A stretch of 64,000 bases of DNA from Chryseobacterium formosense (GTDB taxonomy: Bacteria; Bacteroidota; Bacteroidia; Flavobacteriales; Weeksellaceae). The notes beneath the pieces were generated by a model, which saw only the letters and a program-made list of their open reading frames with translations, was not told where the DNA came from and ran no database searches. Location of the stretch: NCBI RefSeq assembly GCF_900116415.1, contig NZ_FPAP01000002.1, positions 186,001-250,000 on the forward strand, read 5' to 3'. Positions 9,455 through 18,429 of the stretch are shown here, piece after piece (positions within the stretch are counted from its first letter, which is position 1; every line of letters starts with the position of its first letter). Made by a program: the position numbers and the translations under genes.

Positions 9455-9462
9455 CAAAAGTA
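9455..9462 (-). promoter_or_regulatory. Candidate -7 element of the DUF6080-like gene
   Basis: It reads TACTTTTG on the minus strand, an exact TAnnTTTG match, placed about 15 bases before the GTG start. The -33 region overlaps the selO terminator and is not convincing. Confidence 0.45.
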
Positions 9463-9492
9463 AAATAAAAAACCCACCTGAAAAGGTGGGTT
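9463..9492 (-). terminator. Rho-independent terminator of selO
   Basis: The 9-bp stem AACCCACCT/AGGTGGGTT (9471-9479 and 9484-9492) has a GAAA loop and is followed on the minus strand by TTTTATTTTA. Confidence 0.85.
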
Positions 9493-9500
9493 AGATATAT

Positions 9501-11042
9501 TTATGAACTACAAGACAACATCGAGCATCCTGAAACATCATCATATCCTGATGGTCTTTTTATAGATAATTCAGGAAATATTTCTTCATATGGATTTTCC
9601 AAAGCCTTGGTAAGTTTTTCTAGCATTTCAGTTTTTCCGTTGTTGATTTCTTCAATACATTCGTACAAAAGGTAGTTTCTCAGGATAAATTTAGGATTAG
9701 TTTTCTTCATTAAATCTAAAGATTCTTTTTTCGAAATTTTATTTTCTCGTAATCTCGACTCGTAAGATGAAATAAAATGTTCAAGTTTTTGAGTTTTTGA
9801 TTCGTCTAAAAATCCATACGAAACTGATGAAAAAAGATGTTTAATATCAGAATTTTCATCAAGCTTTTCCAATTGATTAAAGAACAAAGTGTAATCCAAC
9901 TGTAACTCCTGCATTAAAGCTTGCCAATTTGTGAAAAATTCTTCGTCATCTTTCTTTAGCTCATCAAAACCAAATTTTCTGCACAGCATTGTATCATGAG
10001 CTTCCCAAAAATAATTACCATAATTATTTAATGTTTCTTCCAGAAATTTTTCATCTTTTATCAAAGGAAAAAGCGCATTTGCCAATTGCCAGAGATTCCA
10101 TTGCGATATTTGCCCCTGCTTTCCGAAAGCATATCTTCTTCCCGGAAGATCCGTGGTATTTGGTGTGAAATTTAAATCATATTCATCCATCATCGAATAA
10201 GGTCCGTAGTCAATCGTTAAACCTAAAATCGACATATTGTCTGTATTCATCACCCCATGTACAAATCCAACTCTGAACCATTCAACCATTAAATCGGCTG
10301 TTCTCTTGCAAACCTCAGTGAAAAACGCCTGGTATTTTTGTTCGCCTTCAGGTTTAATATCTTTAAAATAATTTTCAATAGTGAAATCGGTAAGATCAAT
10401 TAATGTGTTAATTTCTTTTTGGGCAGACATCAGTTCAAAATGACCAAAACGGAGAAAACTTTCAGCAGTTCTAATGATTACTGCGCCTTTTTCTTCCTGA
10501 GGATCTCCGCTGTACATAATGTCGCGAACCACACTTTCTCCTGTAAATGCTAAACTCAAAGCTCTGGTTGTAGGAATTCCTAAATGATGCATTGCTTCAC
10601 TCATCAGATATTCCCGAACAGAAGATCTTAGAACAGCTCTTCCGTCCGCATGACGGGAATAAGGAGTTGCTCCCGCACCTTTCCATTGAATTTCGTTTTT
10701 TTTACCGCTTTCATTGGTGATTTCTCCGGCAAGAATGGCTCTGCCGTCTCCTAACTGGCCTGCCCAGTTTCCGAACTGATGTCCTGCATAAGCCGTTGCG
10801 TAAGTCTTTATTTTTTCAAATAAATTTGTTGCTGCTAAAAAATTAATGTCACTTTCTTGAAATTTTCCCAATCCTATTTCTTCTGAAAATTTTTGATTAA
10901 ATGCAACCAGTTTTGGGTTGTCAAAGCCAACAGGATTTACTGTCGAAAAAAGAACTTTAGGCGTATTTCTCTGCATTGGATTTCCTGAAAAATCACCTGG
11001 AAACATGTCAATAAAAGGCTGAGTAATTTGATCAATATTCAT
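9501..11042 (-). CDS. selO: Protein adenylyltransferase SelO (YdiU/UPF0061 family)
   Basis: SelO is a pseudokinase-fold enzyme that transfers AMP from ATP to Ser, Thr or Tyr of proteins, linked to redox homeostasis. The 513-residue protein shows the family hallmarks: YAGHQFGNWAGQLGDGRA, QWKGAGATPYSRHADGRAVL, LRFGHFE, GVMNTDNMSI and DYGPY for nucleotide and metal binding. The C-terminus is SCSS: the antepenultimate Cys stands where animal SelO carries selenocysteine, so this is the cysteine form of the redox residue. The gene is transcribed alone between two terminators. A TATCTTTG -7-like element (11047-11054) almost touches the ATG, suggesting a leaderless message if it is real. Confidence 0.95.
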   Translation of the reverse strand: MNIDQITQPFIDMFPGDFSGNPMQRNTPKVLFSTVNPVGFDNPKLVAFNQKFSEEIGLGKFQESDINFLAATNLFEKIKTYATAYAGHQFGNWAGQLGDGRAILAGEITNESGKKNEIQWKGAGATPYSRHADGRAVLRSSVREYLMSEAMHHLGIPTTRALSLAFTGESVVRDIMYSGDPQEEKGAVIIRTAESFLRFGHFELMSAQKEINTLIDLTDFTIENYFKDIKPEGEQKYQAFFTEVCKRTADLMVEWFRVGFVHGVMNTDNMSILGLTIDYGPYSMMDEYDLNFTPNTTDLPGRRYAFGKQGQISQWNLWQLANALFPLIKDEKFLEETLNNYGNYFWEAHDTMLCRKFGFDELKKDDEEFFTNWQALMQELQLDYTLFFNQLEKLDENSDIKHLFSSVSYGFLDESKTQKLEHFISSYESRLRENKISKKESLDLMKKTNPKFILRNYLLYECIEEINNGKTEMLEKLTKALENPYEEIFPELSIKRPSGYDDVSGCSMLSCSS

Positions 11043-11063
11043 GTTTCAAAGATATTAAAACAG

Positions 11064-11099
11064 AAAACAAAAAAGACCCTTCAGTAATTGAAAGGTCTT
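11064..11099 (-). terminator. Terminator of the ricT-gldH-mrcA operon
   Basis: The stem pairs 11073-11083 with 11089-11099 (11 bp, one mismatch) around a 5-base loop. On the minus strand it is followed by TTTTGTTTTC. Confidence 0.75.
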
Positions 11100-11118
11100 A
11101 TGATTATTATAAAGAATT

Positions 11119-13500
11119 TTATTTGTTAAAGTCAATATCTTCACTGGTGTTCAGATGTTCATTGACGTTGTCTTCTTTCTTACCGGAATTGTTCTTCGGT
11201 CCTGTTTCTGCAGGGCGAGGGTTTTTCAGATCATCAATGGTCTGAAGCCCGCCGTCGTCGCCGTATCCGCCACCAAGTCCCTGAAGATTACTGCATCCGT
11301 CTTTCCAGTCGAGAGGTTTTACGAATTTATCGTCAGGAGATATTTTTAAGCTTTTATCGGCCCAGACTTTCTTCATGAAAATTGCCCAGATCGGAAGCGC
11401 CATTTTTGCTCCTTGTCCTTCACCGGTTCCCCAGAAGTGTGTTGCTCTGTCTTCCCAACCAACCCAAGCTCCGGTTGCAAGTTTAGGTACAATTCCCATA
11501 AACCAACCGTCGGAATTATTCTGGGTTGTTCCCGTTTTACCGGCAATTTCTACCGCTTTAGATATTCCTTTTCTTCCTAATTCACCTGATGCAGTTCCGT
11601 ATTGTGCAACACCCTTCATCAATTCAATCATGGTGTAAGCGTAATTAGGGTTCATTACTTCTTTAGGTTCAGAAATGACTTCTTTTATAACTCTTCCGTT
11701 TACGTCTTCAATTCTCCAGATCATTTCCGGTTTGTTGTAATTTCCGTAGTTGGCAAATGTGCTGTAAGCTCCAACCATTTCGTAAATGGTAATATCTGAA
11801 GCCCCTAAAGCCATCGGTAGACTTGTGGAAATTTCTTCAGTAACCCCTAAGTCTCTCGCCGTTTGAATAACACTTTGCGTTCCTGACATTTCAGCCAGTC
11901 TTAGTGCTACAGGGTTTTGAGAATGTGCTAAAGCGTCTTTTAATGTCAACATTCCGCCTCTTCCAGGAACATGGTAACTTCCTTTATTGAAGCTTGCGTT
12001 TGAGATTGTTGAACAAGGTGTTAAGCCTAATTTCATAATCGCAGTCGCATAAACGAAAGGTTTGAAGGTTGAACCAACCTGTCTTTTTCCTTGTTTGATG
12101 TGATCATATTGGAAGTGTTGCCAATCAATTCCTCCAACCCAAGCTTTAATTTCACCTGTTCCGGGAACCATAGACATTAAACCAGCCTGTGCAATTTGTT
12201 TATGGTATCTGATAGAATCCCACGGACTCATCTCAACTTCTTCTTCTCCGGCCCATGTAAATCTTGACATTTTTATAGGCTTTTTGAATTCCATCATAAT
12301 TGAATCTTCAGAAACTCCGGCTCTACTCAACTGTTTGTAACGACCTGTTCTTTTTACGGCCTGCATCATTACATTGTGTGCCTGTTGATCATTTAGGTAA
12401 TAAAAAGGCCTGTTTTTTCTACCTCTTTGTTCTGCATCAAATCTTTTCTGAAGATCTGTTAAATGTTCTTTGATTGATTCTTCGGCATATTTCTGCATTT
12501 TAGAATCCAGCGTAACATATATTTTTAAACCATCTTTAAAAAGATTTAAAGGTTTCCCTGTTTCTTTTTCGTAATCTTTAAGATAGGTGTCTATTTCCTT
12601 TTTCAAATAAAACTTATAATATGCAGAGTAGTCATCAGTGATATTTTTAATTGGATGATAATCTGTAGTAATAGGTGTAGCAACAGCCTTATCATAAGTT
12701 GACTGATCTATGTAACCTGTCTCAAGCATTTGAGATAATACGACATCTCTTCTTCTTTTAGCTCGGTCTGGATTCCTCAATGGGTTGTTTGCTATTGGAG
12801 CTTCCAACATTGATACAAATACAGCAGCTTCAGGAAGTGTCAACTGTGTTGTCGATTTATTGAAATAAATTTTTGATGCCATTTCGACACCATTTGCGTT
12901 GTAAGTAAAATCAAATTTATTGAAATACAATGTGATGATTTCCTCTTTTGTATATCTTTTTTCAAGACTAACTGCCACAACCCACTCTTTAAGCTTCTGA
13001 ATAGCTCTTTTTACTGGATTTCTTGATGGCTCTTTTGTAAACAAGAGTTTTGCTAACTGTTGTGTAATGGTAGAACCTCCACCTCGGTCGCCACCATATC
13101 TTACAGCTCTTAAAATTGATTTTAGATCAATCCCTGAATGTTCTTTGAAACGCTCATCTTCTTTTGCCTGAAGGGCATAGATTAAATAAGGAGGCAAATC
13201 TTTATATGTAACCGGCTGAGTTTTTTCTTTTTCGAATTTACCTAAAAGAACACCGTCTGAAGAATAAATTTCAGAGGCAACATAAATATCCGGGTTTTCA
13301 AGTTCTTTTACATCGGGCATTTCACCAAGAAAACCTTGGGAAACCGCAAAGAAAAGTCCTGAAATTCCTAAAACCACAGCAATAAGACCGATCCAGATGA
13401 ATTTCACCCACCTCTTCCATGCTGTGATTTTTTGGTTCTTTTTAGGAGGAAGCGGGAACGTTTTTCCCTTGTTTCCTGTATTTTGCTTATTTTGTTCCAT
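11119..13500 (-). CDS. mrcA: Bifunctional penicillin-binding protein 1A (class A PBP)
   Basis: This enzyme polymerises lipid II into glycan strands and cross-links the peptides, on the periplasmic side of the inner membrane. The 793-residue protein has a cytoplasmic tail, one membrane anchor (about 32-54), a GT51 domain with EDERFKEHSGID and GGGSTITQQLAK, and a transpeptidase domain with STFK (about 475), SQN (ALAHSQNP) and KTGTTQN (about 654). The C-terminus is a charged low-complexity tail. Its start overlaps the end of gldH by 14 bases, so it is the last gene of ricT-gldH-mrcA and is followed by a terminator. Confidence 0.96.
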   Translation of the reverse strand: MEQNKQNTGNKGKTFPLPPKKNQKITAWKRWVKFIWIGLIAVVLGISGLFFAVSQGFLGEMPDVKELENPDIYVASEIYSSDGVLLGKFEKEKTQPVTYKDLPPYLIYALQAKEDERFKEHSGIDLKSILRAVRYGGDRGGGSTITQQLAKLLFTKEPSRNPVKRAIQKLKEWVVAVSLEKRYTKEEIITLYFNKFDFTYNANGVEMASKIYFNKSTTQLTLPEAAVFVSMLEAPIANNPLRNPDRAKRRRDVVLSQMLETGYIDQSTYDKAVATPITTDYHPIKNITDDYSAYYKFYLKKEIDTYLKDYEKETGKPLNLFKDGLKIYVTLDSKMQKYAEESIKEHLTDLQKRFDAEQRGRKNRPFYYLNDQQAHNVMMQAVKRTGRYKQLSRAGVSEDSIMMEFKKPIKMSRFTWAGEEEVEMSPWDSIRYHKQIAQAGLMSMVPGTGEIKAWVGGIDWQHFQYDHIKQGKRQVGSTFKPFVYATAIMKLGLTPCSTISNASFNKGSYHVPGRGGMLTLKDALAHSQNPVALRLAEMSGTQSVIQTARDLGVTEEISTSLPMALGASDITIYEMVGAYSTFANYGNYNKPEMIWRIEDVNGRVIKEVISEPKEVMNPNYAYTMIELMKGVAQYGTASGELGRKGISKAVEIAGKTGTTQNNSDGWFMGIVPKLATGAWVGWEDRATHFWGTGEGQGAKMALPIWAIFMKKVWADKSLKISPDDKFVKPLDWKDGCSNLQGLGGGYGDDGGLQTIDDLKNPRPAETGPKNNSGKKEDNVNEHLNTSEDIDFNK

Positions 13501-13969
13501 TTGTACTTACGGTTTTTGCCGTTTCTACTTTTATTCCTAAATCTTCTATTCCCGGAAGATTATCATTTCTCATTGCCTGAGCAACAGAAATTTCATAATT
13601 GCCTTTTTCAGGAAATTTATAATTCAGTTTATACTGAAATAAAGTCTCTTTTACTTCTCCAAATCCTGTTCCCAGCCATTCTCCATTTGGTTTTGCCAAA
13701 ACATAATTCAATGTATCGGTTTGCCTGGCTTTGGTTTTAGGATCAGTAAGATTTACAATGAACCTTATATTGCTGTAAGGATATTCGTTGTTGTTTCTTA
13801 CAACAAATATAAGATTTTTAGGATTTTGCGGATCCGAAATTTCAAGATTAAATTTTTGTTCGGTCTTCTTATCCCATTTGTTATCAACATTGTTCATCAC
13901 AACATTTTCTTCGGAAGCATTGCAGCTTACCAAAAAAATAAGGAGAAAAAATCCTGAGATTTTATGCAT
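13487..13969 (-). CDS. gldH: Gliding motility lipoprotein GldH
   Basis: GldH is an outer-envelope lipoprotein needed for flavobacterial gliding and T9SS-linked functions, although its gene is also kept in non-gliding relatives. From the start at 13969, the 160-residue product has a lipoprotein signal MHKISGFFLLIFLVSC with Cys16 lipidated. The body has the family pattern FVVRNNNEYPYSNIRFIVNL and GEWLGTGFGEVKE. The ATG overlaps the ricT stop by 8 bases and the 3' end overlaps mrcA by 14 bases, so the three genes are translated as a coupled set. A longer reading to 14047 adds a basic stretch that is only the ricT tail in another frame. Confidence 0.92.
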   Translation of the reverse strand: MHKISGFFLLIFLVSCNASEENVVMNNVDNKWDKKTEQKFNLEISDPQNPKNLIFVVRNNNEYPYSNIRFIVNLTDPKTKARQTDTLNYVLAKPNGEWLGTGFGEVKETLFQYKLNYKFPEKGNYEISVAQAMRNDNLPGIEDLGIKVETAKTVSTNGTK

Positions 13970-15383
13970 TATTATCTTTTTTTGGAGGGAATTTCTTTTT
14001 GAACTTCTTTTTGGGTTGTTGATTTTGAGGTTTTTTCTCAGCATCATTATTTACAGCGTCCACTTTTTCCAAGTGTGGTTTTGGCTGTTGTTCTTTTTGG
14101 GGTTTCAGATTATTATTCTGATTTGGTTTCTGAGGTTTTTCAGATCTCATCGGTCTGTCCTGTCTTTCACCCTTGTCAGTTCTCTCCGGTTTATCGTTTC
14201 TGTCCGGTCTGTTCTTTTTTTGTCCCGGATTTTGATTGTTGTTCGGTCTATTTTGATTTGAATTCTGGTTTTGGTTTCTGTTTTTATTGAAACCTCTTTT
14301 CTTTTCAAAACGGTCAACACTGTTTTCCTGAATTAAATCTACAGTTTGCAGAGAAAGTTCTGGCTGTTTCAAATCTTCGAGAGGTAACGTTTTTTCACCT
14401 CTTTTATTTTTTGAAATCAGTTTTTTAACCAAATCTACATCGAAATCGTACCAAGCCATTGAGCTGTCAACATATGCAAACCACATTTTCTTTTTGAAAA
14501 CATCGATTTTTATACAAAACGCCCGACCTTTTTCGGTGTCAAGAACGGTTGATGAAGACGGAAAATGACTTAACGCATCAAGATAACTGTCTAATTCGTA
14601 GTTCAGACAACATTTCAGTTTACCACATTGTCCGGCTAATTTCTGAGGATTAATGCTTAGTTGCTGGTATCTTGCAACATTGGTGTTTACCGATCTGAAA
14701 TCAGTAAGCCATGTTGAACAGCAAAGTTCTCTTCCGCATGAACCGATACCTCCAACTTTTGCCGCTTCCTGTCTGAAGCCAATCTGTTTCATGTCGATTT
14801 TTGTGCGGAAAGCTCCCGCAAATTCTTTAATCAACATTCTGAAATCCACGCGATTATCGGCAGTGTAGTAAAATGTAACTTTAGAAGAATCACCTTGATA
14901 TTCAACATCGGTTATCTTCATCTCAAGACCTAATCGATGCGAAATTTTTCGAGCCTCAATTTTTACATTTTCTTCTTTTTTTCTTGCTTCCTGCCAAACC
15001 TCAATATCTTTTTGGTTGGCTAATCTATATATTTTGAGGGCATTGTCTTCTGAAGATCTTTTCTTCTTCATCTGAATTTTTACCAATTCCCCTGTGAGGC
15101 TTACTACCCCTACATCATGTCCCGGACTCGATTCTACTGTTACTACGCTACCTATATGTAAAGGAATGTTATTGACATTCTTAAAAAACGATTTTCTGTC
15201 ATTTTTAAATCTAACTTCTACAAAATCACACCTGGTTTGCGCAGGATTTTGTACGTCAGACAGCCAATCGAAAACACTTAATTTATAACTATTACCGCAG
15301 GTATTTACACTTTCACAGCCATTCGCAGATTTAGTTCCGCAAGAATGTGCAGAATCGCCGGATGTTTTACATCCACAACTCAT
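13962..15383 (-). CDS. ricT: RicT/YaaT-like PSP1 domain protein with Cys-rich head and low-complexity tail
   Basis: The core is the PSP1 C-terminal domain of RicT (YaaT), which in Bacillus joins RicA and RicF in an Fe-S complex that affects RNase Y. The diagnostic block is GFRQEAAKVGGIGSCGREL followed by CCSTWL (about 205-230), with a further Cys pair in GKLKCCLNYELD. The first 30 residues are Cys-rich (CGCKTS, CGTKSANGCES, CGNS). From about residue 365 the tail is made of Asn, Gln, Lys, Arg and Pro, suggestive of RNA or nucleic-acid contact. It is the first gene of ricT-gldH-mrcA. Function in this phylum is not established; a regulatory RNA-processing role is inferred. Confidence 0.88.
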   Translation of the reverse strand: MSCGCKTSGDSAHSCGTKSANGCESVNTCGNSYKLSVFDWLSDVQNPAQTRCDFVEVRFKNDRKSFFKNVNNIPLHIGSVVTVESSPGHDVGVVSLTGELVKIQMKKKRSSEDNALKIYRLANQKDIEVWQEARKKEENVKIEARKISHRLGLEMKITDVEYQGDSSKVTFYYTADNRVDFRMLIKEFAGAFRTKIDMKQIGFRQEAAKVGGIGSCGRELCCSTWLTDFRSVNTNVARYQQLSINPQKLAGQCGKLKCCLNYELDSYLDALSHFPSSSTVLDTEKGRAFCIKIDVFKKKMWFAYVDSSMAWYDFDVDLVKKLISKNKRGEKTLPLEDLKQPELSLQTVDLIQENSVDRFEKKRGFNKNRNQNQNSNQNRPNNNQNPGQKKNRPDRNDKPERTDKGERQDRPMRSEKPQKPNQNNNLKPQKEQQPKPHLEKVDAVNNDAEKKPQNQQPKKKFKKKFPPKKDNNA

Positions 15384-15404
15384 ATTATAATTTGTTTAAT
15401 CTTG

Positions 15405-15412
15405 CAAATTTA
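15405..15412 (-). promoter_or_regulatory. Candidate -7 element of the ricT-gldH-mrcA operon
   Basis: It reads TAAATTTG on the minus strand, 21 bases before the ricT ATG. ATTG on the minus strand at 15434-15431, 18 bases further up, could serve as the -33 part. Confidence 0.55.
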
Positions 15413-15633
15413 TTGATTTTTATCTTTATACAATTCCAAATGTACTAAATATTAATTTTTGAATTTGTTTAATATTAAACATCATCATTAATGTGTGATT
15501 TTTTGATGTTTAATTGTTTGTAATTCAAAAAGATATTGTATTTTATGTATTGAATGTTATTTTAAACATAGTTTTCTTTTGGCGCTTAGTTTAAAATATT
15601 AAGATTTATTAACAGGTGTATCTAAAATAATTT

Positions 15634-15641
15634 TATATTTG
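15634..15641 (+). promoter_or_regulatory. Candidate -7 element of the FadL-like porin gene
   Basis: TATATTTG is an exact TAnnTTTG match 18 bases before the ATG at 15660. No clear TTTG is seen at -33. The rest of the 276-base gap between the divergent operons is very AT-rich, without other recognisable signals. Confidence 0.5.
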
Positions 15642-15659
15642 GGTATATAATAATAGTCT

Positions 15660-16898
15660 ATGAAAAAAATATTAGTATCAACTGCTTTATTGGCTGGAGT
15701 TTTGTCTTACGCAGGAGGCTTTAGAGTTTCTTTGCAGGGGGTGAAGCAATTGGCAATGGCGCACACCAGTGCTCATGCTGAAGATGCGAGTGTTGCATTC
15801 TTTAATCCGGCAGGTATGTCATTCATTCCTTCTAAACTGAGTGTTGTTGCAGGAGGCTTCGGAGCAAGTAATAAAGTTACTTTTCAGAATCTAAACACTT
15901 TAAACAGTACAGAAACAGATAATCCTATCGGTACCCCGATTTATGCGGCGATTGCCTACAAGCCGATTGATAAATTATCAATTGGTTTCAGTTTTTCTAC
16001 GCCTTTCGGAAGTACAATTCAATATCCATACGATTGGGAAGGAAGAGAAATGGTGCAGAAGCTTGAGCTAAAAAGCTTTTATTTCCAGCCGATGGTTTCT
16101 GTGAAAATGGCAGACTGGTTGTCTTTCGGAGCAAGTTATATTTATGCTACAGGAAAAGTAGACTGGGATAAAGCGGTAACTCAATTTGGCGGAACGGTTA
16201 ATATTAATGATGATAAAGCAACAGGTCATGGTTATGGTTTTGGTTTCTATTTCCGACCGGATCCTAAATTTGATCTGAGTATTGCATATCGTTCACCGGT
16301 TGATATGAAAGCTAAAAAAGGAACTGCAACTTTCAGAGTTCCTGCTCAGACTACGGTAAACGGACTTTTAGGTCTGAATGCAAACGGACAGGATGCGTTT
16401 ACAGCAACTTTACCTTTAGTTGAAGAATATACAATCGGTATGACCTATAAGGTAACACCAAAATGGCTAATTTCTGCCGATTTTAACTATCATGGTTGGG
16501 AAAGATACAGTCAGTTGACTTTAGATTTTGCTAATGCTCCGATTGGAAATCAGGCAGATCCTACGGTTTTGGTTGCGCCAAAGAATTTTAAAAATTCAAA
16601 AACGGTAAGATTGGGAACTCAGTATGCGTTCAGTAATATGATTTTTGGTCGTTTGGGTGCTTATTATGATGAATCTCCGTATTCTGATGAAGACTTTATT
16701 CCTGAGACGCCTTCTTTCGATTCTTTTGTTTTAACAGGAGGTTTAGGCTTTAAGTTTAATAAATTCGGAGTTGATGTTGCAGGTGGTTACGTAATGCCAC
16801 AAAGCAGAGATGTGAAAAATGACTATTTAGGATTCTACGGCCAAGCGAAAGCAAAAGCGTTCTATTTTGGTCTTGGTTTATCGTATAATGCTTTTTAA
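15660..16898 (+). CDS. OmpP1/FadL/TodX family outer-membrane porin
   Basis: This family forms 14-strand outer-membrane beta-barrels that take up hydrophobic molecules such as long-chain fatty acids. The 412-residue protein has a signal peptide (MKKILVSTALLAGVLSYAGG) and the family N-terminal region ending in the NPAG box (EDASVAFFNPAGMSFIP), which plugs the barrel. Alternating aromatic beta-strand patterns follow and the protein ends in YFGLGLSYNAF with a terminal Phe, a typical barrel end. Nine bases separate it from the next gene, a GDSL-type lipoprotein, so the two probably act together on lipid-like substrates. Confidence 0.92.
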   Translation: MKKILVSTALLAGVLSYAGGFRVSLQGVKQLAMAHTSAHAEDASVAFFNPAGMSFIPSKLSVVAGGFGASNKVTFQNLNTLNSTETDNPIGTPIYAAIAYKPIDKLSIGFSFSTPFGSTIQYPYDWEGREMVQKLELKSFYFQPMVSVKMADWLSFGASYIYATGKVDWDKAVTQFGGTVNINDDKATGHGYGFGFYFRPDPKFDLSIAYRSPVDMKAKKGTATFRVPAQTTVNGLLGLNANGQDAFTATLPLVEEYTIGMTYKVTPKWLISADFNYHGWERYSQLTLDFANAPIGNQADPTVLVAPKNFKNSKTVRLGTQYAFSNMIFGRLGAYYDESPYSDEDFIPETPSFDSFVLTGGLGFKFNKFGVDVAGGYVMPQSRDVKNDYLGFYGQAKAKAFYFGLGLSYNAF

Positions 16899-16907
16899 AT
16901 TTAAATT

Positions 16908-18344
16908 ATGAAAAAAATAATAATATCTACAATCGCTGTTTCTGCACTTCTTTTTACAACAAGCTGCGAAACAGATTTTGATACTGATGTACAGGATATA
17001 GTCGTAACGAAAGGTGAGGCAGATTTCTCGAAATTTATTTCTTTGGGAAATTCGCTTACTTCGGGCTACAGAGATGGTACACTTTATTCAGGTGGACAAA
17101 ATGAATCTTTTCCAAGTATGATCGCTATGCAGATGAAACTTGCAGGAGGTGGAGAATTTAAGCAGCCATTAATGCCAAATAACGTTGGAGGATTTATTGG
17201 TTTGCCGGGATTTCCAGGGAAACTTGAATTGAAAATGGTTAACGGAGCATTAAGCCCCGTTGCAAATGCGCCTGCTGCGGCCTTAGACGATGTTAAATCA
17301 GGTGGGCCATATCAAAACATGGGTGTACCCGGAGCTAAAACCTCTCATTTACTTGCGCCTGGATATGGTAATCCTGCTGGTCTTTCTTTAGGTCTTGCGA
17401 ATCCTTACTTTGTACGATTTGCTTCGTCTACTACAGCTTCGGTTGTTGGTGATGCATTGGCTCAGAATCCTACTTTTGTTTCTTTATGGATCGGGAATAA
17501 TGATGTACTAGGATACGCAACGACAGGTGGAGATGGTTCGAATCCTATTACTCCGGTAGACGGAGCTGTAGGAGTAGGTTTTACAAATACTTATACTGCT
17601 TTAGTCAACACGGTTTTCCCTTCCGGAACTACCAGAAAAGGGATCGTAGCAAATATTCCTAACGTAACAAGCGTTCCGTTTTTCACAAGAGTTCCGGCAA
17701 TGCCGCTTACAAATCTTACGGATGCGCAAGTTGCTCAGTTAAATGGAGGGTATGCTGCTTATAATGCAGGGTTGGCGCAGGCTAAATCTTTAGGAGCAAT
17801 CAACGATGCGGAATATCAGAAAAGACTAATCAAATTCACAGCAGGAGCTGTAGCCAACGGAGCTGTTATTGCAGATAAAGATTTGTCAACGGTTCCTGGA
17901 TTACCAAAGTACAGACAAACGACAGCAAAAGATTATATCTTACTAACGGCAAGTGCAGTGCTTACGCCTCAAGCTGGTGGAGGTACTTCAGTTCCTTTGG
18001 AAGATAAATTGGTGTTAACGGAAGCTGAAGCGGCAAAAGTTATAACAGCTACTACTTCTTATAACGCAACAATAAAAAGTTTGGCAGAATCAAAAGGGCT
18101 TGCTTTTGTTGATATGAATGCTAAAATGACAGAATTGAATTCCAAATCAGGAATTTCGTGGAATGGTGTGAAATATACTGCTACTTTCGTAACCGGCGGA
18201 ACATTCTCTTTAGACGGAGTGCACCTTACCGGCAGAGGTTATGCTATTGTTGCGAATGAATTTATCAAATCAATTAATGCGAAATACAAATCTACTTTAC
18301 CACAGGTAGATCCGAATAAATATTCAGGGGTAACATTCCCTTAA
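16908..18344 (+). CDS. SGNH/GDSL-hydrolase-like lipoprotein
   Basis: The 478-residue product has a lipoprotein signal ending LLFTTSC (Cys at about residue 20). Block I of the SGNH fold is ISLGNSLTSGYRDG, with Asn in place of the usual Asp before the catalytic Ser (GNSL instead of GDSL). Block III is SLWIGNNDVLGY and block V is DGVHLTGRGYAIVANEF, which supplies Asp and His. Such proteins are esterases or lipases. Co-transcription with the FadL-like porin suggests cleavage of an ester at the outer membrane and uptake of the product; this is inference. A strong terminator follows. Confidence 0.85.
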   Translation: MKKIIISTIAVSALLFTTSCETDFDTDVQDIVVTKGEADFSKFISLGNSLTSGYRDGTLYSGGQNESFPSMIAMQMKLAGGGEFKQPLMPNNVGGFIGLPGFPGKLELKMVNGALSPVANAPAAALDDVKSGGPYQNMGVPGAKTSHLLAPGYGNPAGLSLGLANPYFVRFASSTTASVVGDALAQNPTFVSLWIGNNDVLGYATTGGDGSNPITPVDGAVGVGFTNTYTALVNTVFPSGTTRKGIVANIPNVTSVPFFTRVPAMPLTNLTDAQVAQLNGGYAAYNAGLAQAKSLGAINDAEYQKRLIKFTAGAVANGAVIADKDLSTVPGLPKYRQTTAKDYILLTASAVLTPQAGGGTSVPLEDKLVLTEAEAAKVITATTSYNATIKSLAESKGLAFVDMNAKMTELNSKSGISWNGVKYTATFVTGGTFSLDGVHLTGRGYAIVANEFIKSINAKYKSTLPQVDPNKYSGVTFP

Positions 18345-18369
18345 TATTCAGGAGATATAAAAACTTAGA

Positions 18370-18401
18370 AACCACAGGATTGATTCTTGTGGTTTTTTTT
18401 T
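18370..18401 (+). terminator. Terminator of the porin/GDSL operon
   Basis: The stem pairs AACCACAGGA (18370-18379) with TCTTGTGGTT (18385-18394), with one G-T pair, followed by eight T. The prs -7 element starts within its last bases. Confidence 0.88.
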
Positions 18402-18408
18402 AAATTTG
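18401..18408 (+). promoter_or_regulatory. Candidate -7 element of prs
   Basis: TAAATTTG lies 21 bases before the prs ATG. ATTG at 18379-18382, inside the preceding terminator stem, is 18 bases upstream and could be the -33 part. Confidence 0.55.
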
Positions 18409-18429
18409 CAAAATCTTTAAAAAGTAAAA

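Noticed and set aside
13788..14261. A 157-codon open frame on the plus strand over gldH and ricT
   Set aside because: It is antisense to two well-supported genes, very rich in Phe, Leu and Ile, and shows no domain; it mirrors the Lys/Asn-rich ricT tail.
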